Below are positions 56,219 to 64,000 of a stretch of 64,000 bases of DNA, piece by piece; the first letter of the stretch is position 1; every line of letters begins with the position of its first letter. This DNA is from Odobenus rosmarus divergens (lineage: Eukaryota > Chordata > Mammalia > Carnivora > Odobenidae): contig NW_004450478.1 of assembly GCF_000321225.1 (NCBI RefSeq), positions 2,947,634 through 3,011,633 on the forward strand, read 5' to 3'. The position numbers and the translations under genes are program-made. The notes beneath the pieces were generated by a model. It was given only the letters and a program-made list of their open reading frames with translations. It was not told where the DNA came from and searched no databases.

Positions 56219-57386
56219 CATATGAGTAGATATTGCCAAACAATTTCCCCAAGTGATAATATCAATATAAATAAATGTCTACTTCAGTGTATGACAATTC
56301 CAATTGTTTCACATTCTTGTCATCCTTGCCTATTCTTCTCATTCTGATATTTTTGTGGAATTTGATAGTGTAGTAAACTTGAACATGTTTTTGTGTATTT
56401 ACTAACTATTTCACTTTCCTCTTCTTTGTAATGACTGTTTCCTTTTTTGGCTCAATTTTCTCTTGTGTTTGTCTTTAATGGATTTGTGTGAGTTCTTAAA
56501 TATCCTGGGCATTTGTATAAACTGTTATATAAGCCCTTGCCAGTTGCAGAAACTGCAAATATCATTTTCCAGTAACCTTTTCAGACCCAATAATGGTGTC
56601 TTTTAATGAAAAGAGGTTTTTAATTTTAAAGCAGTCCAACATATCCATTTTTTATTGCTACTGTTTTTTGTGTTCTGTGGAAGAAATATTTGCCTACCCC
56701 AAAATAATAAAGATATTGTCCCCTGGGTTTTTCCCCCCTTCTTTTTGCTTCATTTATTTTCTGTTCACATTTACCTTTGATAGACCTCAGTTTAATTTTT
56801 GCATAGTGCATGAAGTAAAGAGTCAAGCTCCTTTTTATTTTTCATAAATTTTCAATTACTGTAGAGCCATTTATTGAAAAGCAATTCATTTCTCCATGAA
56901 TTGCTGTGGTGCTTTTGCCACTTGGTTCCATTGTCCCATTTATCTATCCTTGCACCAATGCTATAGTTTTAATTATTGTGGCATTATAACAAGTTTTGAA
57001 ATATGATAGTCTTAAGTCCTCCAAGTTTGTTTTTGTCTAAGATGGTCTTAGCTTTTATCTAAGATGGTCTTGGCTTGAATTTTTATGTGACTCTTAGAAA
57101 TATCTTGTCAGTTTACATACTCATAAATACCATCTTCCTGAATTTTTGGTTGGCATTACATTGAAACCAGAGGTTAATTTGGAGAGAATTGATATTTTAA
57201 AAATATTGAGGCTACCAAGTCATAAATATGGTGAATGCTACTTTATTTACTTGATTTTTCTTAATAAGTTTTTGAAATTTTTATTGTAGAGGCATTGCAC
57301 ATCTTTTTTTAGATTTAGTTTTAGGTATTTGATGATCTTGATGATACTGCAAATGACACTGTTTAAAATTATACTTTCCTTAGGGG

Positions 57387-57489
57387 GGCTTGGCTGGCTC
57401 AGTCAGTAGAAAATGTGACTCTTGATCTCAGGGTCGTAAGTTCAATCCCCATGTTGGGTATGAGGCTTACATAAAAAAGTAAAATAAAA
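57387..57489 (+). mobile_element. Older, short carnivore tRNA-SINE nested in L1
   Basis: GGGGCTTGGCTGGCTCAGTC, ACTCTTGATCTCAGGGTCGT AAGTTC AATCCCC, GTTGGGTATGAGGCTTACAT then an A-rich end. Confidence 0.86.
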
Positions 57490-58440
57490 TCCTTCAATCC
57501 TTTATTTTTTTAATTTTACTTCAAAAAATTAAAAAAAATAAAATTTTACTTTCCACTTATTCATTGCCAGTATATTGAAAAAAACAATTTTGTATGTTAA
57601 CCTTGTTAATAACTTTGTTATTAATGTTGTTAATCCCGCACTTTTGCCAAAATCACTTATTACTTCCAATAGTTTTCCTGGCTTTTAAAAAATATATACA
57701 CATGTCATATACAAATAGTTTTCTTCCTTCTCTCTGATCTTTATACCCTTTATTTCTTTTACTTGTCTTATAACAGGCTAAGACCTCTGGTACAATGTTG
57801 AATAGGAATGGTGGGTGTTGACATTTGAGTCTTGTTCCTGCCTTCAGGGTGAAAGTATTTACTCTCTTATCATTAAGTATAGTGTTAGCTATGAATTGTT
57901 CATAGACAACCATTATAAGAATATGAATAGTCCTTTCTAGTCCCAGTATGGGAAGACTTTTTTTTTTTTTAATTATGAGTAGGTATTGGATATTATCAAA
58001 TACTATTTTTGTACTTATTGAAATGATTATTTTTTCCTTTATTCTGTTAATGTAAAAAATTACACATGTTAATTTTTGAATGTTTACCTAACCTTACATT
58101 CCTGGGATAAACCCCAGTTAGTTTTGATGCATTATCCTTTTTATATATAGCTACATTTGACTTGACAACATTTTAAAAGGATTTTTGCCTCTGTATTTGC
58201 AAGAAAGGGTGGTCTGTAATTTCTCTTTCTTGCAATATCTATGTTGGCAAAAAATGAAATAGGAAATAGCTGCTCTTCCTCTATCCTTTGAAAGAGTTTA
58301 TCCAGGATTGGTCTTGTTATTTTGGTGTTTGGAAATTTTCAGTAGTGAAGTTTTTGGAGAATGTGGTTTTCTTTATTTTATAAAAATAATAGATTTATTT
58401 TCTTTAATAGATTTAGGAGTATTTAATTTTTCTATTCTTT

Positions 58441-58570
58441 TCTGACAACTGTATATGTTTAAGATATATAATGTGATGTTTTGATATAAGCATGCATTGT
58501 GAAGTGATTAACACAATCAAGTTAGTTAACATATTCATCACCTCATATAGTTACCATTTATTTTTATCTT
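58441..58570 (-). mobile_element. Separate old L1 3' UTR fragment
   Basis: GATATATAATGTGATGTTTT GATATAAGCATGCATTGTGA AGTGATTAACACAATCAAGT TAG then CATATTCATCACCTCATATA G is the complement of a well-known old L1 3' UTR segment. It abuts the ORF2 part of the longer L1, so it belongs to another insertion. Confidence 0.7.
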
Positions 58571-58574
58571 TCTA

Positions 58575-60655
58575 TTCTTTCTTGCATTAGGTTTTAGTAC
58601 TGTCAAAATTTAATATTTTTCAACAAAAAGGTGCTAACATTTTCTTATTTTTCTTCAACTGAAATATATAAAATTGCTCCTAAATTCACAAACTGAATTA
58701 TATGTAGGACTAAACAAAGCTAATTAAAAGACTTTTTTTAGCGAAACACAGGCTGCCAAAATAGCAAATTCCCCCAAATTTGCTAATTTATCTATTGAAT
58801 GGTTTCTATGGTCTCTCTACAGTGTTATTCATTCATTTTGAAAGTATTTTTAGACTGTATTTGGCATAAACATAGAATTAAGAAGTAACATAAAATTTAC
58901 TTCTACCATATTTGCTTGTTATTAAGCTATTTTCTTGCTGTTTCAAACCTACTGTTTCCTGTTCTGCCTTGTATTACTAGGGCTGGGACTATGCAAACCA
59001 CATTTCTGTTTTGCCAGTTGCATCCCTCATAGACTTTGACAATAGAGAATTCTAAAGGAAGACTGGAGGCTGAAGAAGGAAAAAAGGATGTGTTCTTTCC
59101 TGTTTTGCTTCTTGCCACTGCCAACACCACCTGAGCATTGGTTTTTCACCCCAGAAGTAGCAGTAGATAACAGTAGCCTTTGGTTCTACTTTTGACTTCT
59201 TGCCCCCAAACTGCTACAACCAGTCTCACTTTGCCTTCTCAGAGATACCAGCACCATTTGGCTGGCATCATATTCTCAGCTGTCTGAGGCCCGGGTTCTC
59301 GGGGCCTCTTCTCTAAGATCATTGAGTTACAAGCCCCAGTCAGGCAGCCTGTTCTCAAACTGCTAGTTTTCATAATGCTACTTTCTTCTCTTTATTATGC
59401 CAGCCCTACAAGTGGTAGCTTCCTACTGCACTTGCTACCTCTATGATACTTGAGTGTTTTCTTTTTTCTATTTTTGATCCTCCAGTAACTGTTAAATCAA
59501 TTCCTTCTATTAAATTTTCTGGTTAAAATAATTGGTGTGATTTCTGCTTTCTTAACTGATAGACTATTTCTTAATCTATGCTTTTTCTTTGCAAATAACA
59601 GAAACTTACTTAAAGTAGCATATCATAGGATATAGGTTTCTCCTGGAATCCTGAGACAGGAAGTACAATCGGGCCTGGTAGCTTTGGAAAGAGCTCAGAA
59701 CTAGGATTACTCCTTTTCATCTTTCTGGTAATTCCACAGTCTGTCATCTCTCTATTCTTTCCTCACCTTCTTTCTATCTCTCAGTAGACTAATTTCCTCT
59801 ACCTTTCTTTCACAACATCCCATAGATCTAGGTTTGTTTTCAGTTCAGGTATTGCTCACTAATCTGAATTCCAGTTCCAGATAAAGGGAAAGAGACTTGA
59901 AGTGGCCTTGTTTGTACAAATGCCCACCTCTGGTCCAACAGCTTTAGCCAGCACAAAGACAGCTGTGGGGTTCTTCTACCAGGGTGAGGAAGGGCAGTTG
60001 TCAGAGATGGGGATGGTGCTGACTATATGGCTCAACAGGTGTTTATACATTACCCAATTTTCTTTCGTTAAAAAGCATCACAGCTTAAGGAGATTTTTTT
60101 GGATGATATATTTGAGGCATATGCCATTTCTGTAAAATAATTATTAGGTTACTTTTTAAAAACTTGATTAAATACATGATCACTGCACAAAAATTATAAA
60201 TAGTAAAATAGAAATAATAGGATCATAAAAAATAGATATCACAGAAGTTCCCAGGTATATATTCCAGAAATTACAACTATTTATATTTATATATGCATAA
60301 ATATTTTTATTCTTTACAAAATTGAGCTTTCTAATTTTGAGTAACTCTACCTGTCACTTTGTGAAACACAATTACTTAATCTAGATTATTGGACATTTAT
60401 AGCCCTTACTAATGCAGCTATGTTTTTGCAGATAACATTAAATATTTCCTCTGAACTACTTTTTAGGAGAGGTCTTTCTAAGTTGATAAACATATATTTC
60501 AAGATGTTTGGTATATATTTTTTATTTGCCAGAAAATTTGTGTACATGTCATCCAATTGCCAGGGAGGCTATATCAATTAATATTGCTTCCATCAATATA
60601 AGGGATTAACTGTTTTTTTTCTTTTTCTACTCTTAATACAATTGTTATTAATTTT
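58575..60655. other. 5' flank segment
   Basis: Slightly less AT-rich around 59.0-59.5 kb. CTTCTATTAAATTTTCTGGT TAAAATAATTGGTGTGATTT near 59,505 resembles a dispersed repeat end of unknown name. No exon or RNA gene is seen. Confidence 0.4.
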
Positions 60656-60672
60656 TAAAATAGGACAATTTG

Positions 60673-60852
60673 AGGGGGTCCTGAGTGGCTCAGTCAGTGA
60701 AGTGTCTCACTTCAGCTTAGGTCATGATCTCTGGGTCCTGGGATGAAGAGCCATGTTGTTTCGGATTCCCTGTTTAGTGGGGAGCCTGCTTCTCCCTCTC
60801 CCTCTGCCCGTCCTCCTACTCTCTCTCTCAAATAAATAAACAAAATCTTAAA
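60673..60852 (+). mobile_element. CAN-SINE with perfect 16-bp target duplication
   Basis: AAAATAGGACAATTTG at 60657-60672 and 60853-60868. Body diverged: AGGGGGTCCTGAGTGGCTCA, GGTCATGATCTCTGGGTCCT, AAATAAATAAACAAAATC. Confidence 0.96.
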
Positions 60853-60922
60853 AAAATAGGACAATTTGGGAGTTAAAAAACAAACAAACCCTGGTATCAC
60901 ATTGTTTTTCTAACATGGATTT

Positions 60923-61115
60923 TTTAAAAGACTTTATTTATTTGACAGGGAGAGAGATAGCATGAACTAGGGGGAGGAGCAAGGGGACAGGGAGAAGCAG
61001 GCTCTCTGCTGAGCAGGGAGCCTGATGTGGGAAGCAGGACTCCATCCCAGGACCCCGGGATCATGACCTGAGAGGAAGGCAGATGCTTAACTGACTGAGT
61101 CACCCAGATGCCCCA
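60923..61115 (-). mobile_element. CAN-SINE
   Basis: TTTTTTAAAAGACTTTATTT, GCAGGCTCTCTGCTGAGCAG, GGGATCATGACCTGAG and GAGTCACCCAGATGCCCC. Confidence 0.93.
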
Positions 61116-61654
61116 ACATACATTTGATTTGTAAATATTTAGTCAAAGATTTTCAACATTTGTTGCAAATGTTTTTTTTCCTTTGTGAGTTGCTTTCTTT
61201 CTGTAGAGTCATTTTTTACCTGGTAATTTGTAACGGTTGGAAAGAGTTTATTAAATTTCCATTTTAGGTGGTAGTTTTGATCCTTGACCCATCAACTTTT
61301 TAAGTTCACATAACATTTATTTTGAAAGTACCATTTAGGTTTAAGCTAATTTCCCTGCCTCCAGGTCTCAATCTCTTATTTTATTTAAAAAAATTTCCAT
61401 CACTGAAATAAGTGTTCATTAACTTATACAGAGTTGTGTATTAACCTACTTAACCTGGTCAAAAGCTAAAATACAGTTTTCTTAATAAATAGCACTCAAA
61501 AAATAATAAATCCATGAACAGAGGAATTGAATTAGTTACAAAGAGTATCTACTTAAGATTCAATAAACTATGTATATTGACTAATTTGATTATAAAAAGT
61601 GTTAGTTATAATGACTTAAAATATTATCTATTCCAAGTATCACATTTAAATTTT

Positions 61655-61839
61655 AAAGATTTTATTTATTTATTTCAGAGAGAGAAAGGGAGCATGCGAG
61701 GCAGGGTAGGGAGAGGGACAAGCAGTCTCCATGCTGAGTATGGACCTGGACGTGGGGCTCTATCCCATGACCCCAAGATTACAGCCTGGGCTGACACCAA
61801 GAGTTTGACACCCAACTGACTGAGCCACCCAGGTGCCCC
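61655..61839 (-). mobile_element. CAN-SINE, older-type head
   Basis: TTTTAAAGATTTTATTTATT, GGACAAGCAGTCTCCATGCT, GACACCAAGAGTTTGACACC CAACTGACTGAGCCACCC then AGGTGCCCC. Related to the copy at 53,343-53,546 (same AGCAGTCTCCATGCTGA). Confidence 0.92.
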
Positions 61840-61854
61840 TAACATGTGAATTTT

Positions 61855-62076
61855 TTAAAATTTTTTAAAAATTTTAAAAAGATTTTATTTATTTATTTGA
61901 GAGAGAGAGAGCGAGAGAGAGCGAGCATGCATGAGCAGGGGGGAAGGGCAGAGGGAGATGGAGAATCAGACTCCCCGCTGAGCAGGGAGCCTGATGTGGG
62001 GCTCGATCCCAGGACCCCAGGATCATGACTTGAGCAGAAGGCAGATGCTTAACTGACTGAGCCACCCAGGTGCCCC
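61855..62076 (-). mobile_element. CAN-SINE with 13-bp target duplication, abutting another SINE
   Basis: ACATGTGAATTTT at 61842-61854 and 62077-62089. The reversed body has a GA/GAGC run, CAGACTCCCCGCTGAGC and GAGCCACCCAGGTGCCCC. It inserted two bases from the head of the preceding SINE. Confidence 0.97.
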
Positions 62077-62089
62077 ACATGTGAATTTT

Positions 62090-63965
62090 AATAGGAGATT
62101 TATGAAGTCTAAATATTTTAATTTAAAAGAATGAAAAGTTCACGCAAGTAAGGAATATTTTGGATATTTATGAATTCTCTACAGTTTAAATGTCATCAGC
62201 AGTCATTCACCAACCTCACCTGGAAATGACAATGTAGTAAGAAACTGCCTAAACTCTGAATATAGAAGATGAAAAAAAAGGTGAAGATGAACGTGAGTAA
62301 AAGCTAAGTAAAATCCTACAGAACATTAAATGTAAAAATAAGCTTGTATTTAAAAGATTTTGAAATGCAATGGAGACATCTTAAGCTCTTGCAGTTACTG
62401 GAAGATTATTGCAAAGCTATAATTCAGATAGTTTGTAGTCACTGGGTTCTAATTTTGTTTCACATTACATTATCTTGAGTATTTTTTTAAAAGATTTTAT
62501 TTTTAAGTAATCTCTACACCCAATACGGGATTCAAAGTCACAACCCTGAGATCAAGAGTCACATGCTGTACCAACTGAGCCAGGCTCCCTGATCTTGAGT
62601 ACTATAAAGCTCTTTGCCCATTTCCTAAGTACATATAGAAGATATGATATGAGTAATGAAAAAACATTGAGAAACATTTTAGACTTTTTAGGGAAAAAAA
62701 AAATCATCCTGAATATATATCTTTCAGTTCTGTCTTGTGGGAAACGGCAGAAGAATTACATATATTAATGTTTAATATGTAGAACATATCCTGATACTAC
62801 TTGAAAGGAAGAACCCTGGGCCTGCAATGTCAAATGCTCTGATTTATTTATTGGGATTAAAGTAGCCTAATGAAACAAGCTCGGAACTTAAAGAGAATGA
62901 GAAGAAATCTTGGAAGGTCTTAGTGTGGTATTGGTTCAGTGGTGACAGAGACTATAACACAGACACAAAATGCATTTCTAATTAGGGAAGAATCTCTATG
63001 AGTTAAGTGTATGTTCAAGAGTGATATCAGCAACATGGCTGAATAAGATGTCCCTTGTTGTATCCCCTATTCACAACAGTAATTTGGCATCAATCCACAA
63101 AGTGTATTTGTGGGAACTGTGGGATCCAGCACAATCTACCAAAAAACCTGAGAGGAGTCTCACCTACCCATGTGTTGAGTAATAGGTATATAGACCTTGG
63201 TCCTGTCTGTGGACTCTGCAGTGGCCTGTGAGCTGGATCCAGCCCCTCTTGGCTGTGGACAGTCTTAGACAATCACCCATAGATGAGAGAAATTTTGTGG
63301 GAGTCCAAGTTTTCAGGGAAGAAGCTCCAGCCCAACATTGGAGAAAAAAAAAAGTGTGAGTTTAGATGCATTAGAGAGAGTAAGAGGAACAGTTTGACTT
63401 CCCCTGTGTTATGCCTCCCTGACAAGGGGCATAGCTCAGTGCCAAGGGAGACCTTCCGGGCCTGTGATCCCTCTCCCATCGGGGACAGTGAGTGCATGGG
63501 ACTGAGAACCAAGCTACCCCAGCCCTGTGGCAGGCATGTTGCCATGGAGGCCCAATTCCTTCTCACCATATATGGAGTACTGAGTCCTGTGCTGCATGAG
63601 GAGAGAGAGGAAGGAGGCTGAGCGAGGGGCCGGTAAGATTCTCAGAGGATGTTAAAGGGACGCAGATCCCAGTAACTGAATCAGGGATTCCCATCAAGAA
63701 CCCCATCCATGAGACACTGGGACACCTCACCCATGAATCCCCCAACTGGCCTATGAGCACCCTTAGCACTCATTAAAGAAAATGAGTTTAAACTTTTATT
63801 TACTGTTTTTATGCACTGCTTGAAGAAATATATGTTTATTGAACGTTTATATCAGTGTGATATTCCCTGGATGTCATTATTTTCAATAAACAGAGCTCAG
63901 AAATTGTTAGTTCCTAATTTCTAATTTGTTCACTATGTACTCATTGAGCACTAATACTTCATGAA
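62090..63965. other. 5' flank segment, end of window
   Basis: One short SINE (62,483-62,591), otherwise AT-rich up to 63.0 kb. About 63,020-63,770 is clearly GC-richer, starts AGCAACATGGCTGAATAAGA TG and may be an old L1 5' UTR-like repeat. A 112-codon frame there (63283-63621) has no family resemblance. Confidence 0.4.
62483..62591 (-). mobile_element. Older, short carnivore tRNA-SINE
   Basis: TTTTAAAAGATTTTATTTTT AAGTAATCTCTACACCCAAT, CCCTGAGATCAAGAGTCACA TGCTG, CAACTGAGCCAGGCTCCC. Confidence 0.86.
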
Positions 63966-63969
63966 CAGT

Positions 63970-64000
63970 TTTTTTTTTAAGATTTTATTTATTTATTTAT
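63970..64000 (-). mobile_element. CAN-SINE tail, cut by the window end
   Basis: TTTTTTTTAAGATTTTATTT ATTTATTTAT is the reversed 3' tail of another SINE whose body lies beyond the window. Confidence 0.85.

Larger units (their letters stand above)
55050..58440 (-). mobile_element. Long, decayed old L1 in reverse orientation, split by four SINEs
   Basis: On the plus strand the text follows the complement of an old L1 from 3' UTR into ORF2: GTGAATGGAATCTTGGACTG, CACTGCCATGAATATTCTTG, AGAAATATTTGCCTACCCCA, ATTTATTGAAAAGCAATTCA TTTCTCC, AAGTCCTCCAAGTTTGTTTT TG, AATGTTGAATAGGAATGGTG GG, ATTCTGTTAATGTAAAAAAT TACA and CCTTACATTCCTGGGATAAA CCCCAG. The RT-domain region (about 57.6-58.4 kb) is full of stops and shifts. 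Interrupted at 55,386-55,604, 55,642-55,810, 56,019-56,218 and 57,387-57,489. The 5' end is undefined near 58.4 kb. Confidence 0.85.

Noticed and set aside
1..64000. A search for a novel operon-like or defence-type system
   Set aside because: The window is vertebrate genomic DNA with one coding exon and abundant retrotransposons; nothing in it supports such a system.

Overview
This window is mammalian nuclear DNA, almost certainly from a caniform carnivore. More than thirty copies of the carnivore tRNA-derived SINE are scattered over it on both strands. Each has a head reading GGGCGCCTGGGTGGCTCAG and a tail of pyrimidine tract, AAATAAATAAAATC and poly(A). Several 3' ends of the carnivore L1 (GAGCACTGGGTGTTATG... 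type) are also present. The SINE text lacks the canid and felid diagnostic heads and the mustelid TTAAGCCGCTGCC variant as I remember them, so a bear or a pinniped is the best guess; this is inference.

The only protein-coding sequence I can support is the first coding exon of CADPS2 (calcium-dependent secretion activator 2) on the minus strand at 24127-24465. It encodes 113 residues and ends in a clean GTGAGT splice donor. It sits in a CpG island of about 1.3 kb (about 23,830-25,170) that carries the promoter. The window therefore splits in two. Positions 1-24,126 are the start of CADPS2 intron 1, and no second exon is seen. Positions about 24,670-64,000 are the 5' flank, with no recognisable gene.

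Intron 1 holds twelve SINEs, nine of them antisense to the gene. It also holds two Tigger-type DNA transposons in opposite orientation (2,133-2,416 and 3,799-4,105), an L2 3' end whose tail forms part of a 145-bp tandem duplication (10,940-11,775), MIR and MER5A-like fragments, and two small L1 3' ends.

The 5' flank is a layered record of transposition. It contains a 1.34-kb hAT-type DNA transposon (30,772-32,112), a young L1 tail nested in an old L1 (39,945-40,842), a third Tigger-type element (40,947-41,408), a second old L1 3' end split by a SINE (50,347-50,993), and a long decayed L1 in minus orientation (about 55,050-58,440) split by four SINEs. Many SINEs have target-site duplications that can be read directly, which fixes their boundaries to the base. 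Most remaining stretches are AT-rich, without ORFs of interest. I found no tRNA, rRNA, CRISPR or microbial-type system, and nothing that supports a new biological system. The items most worth a second look are the promoter architecture, a possible divergent exon in the CpG island, the tandem duplication and the nested repeats.
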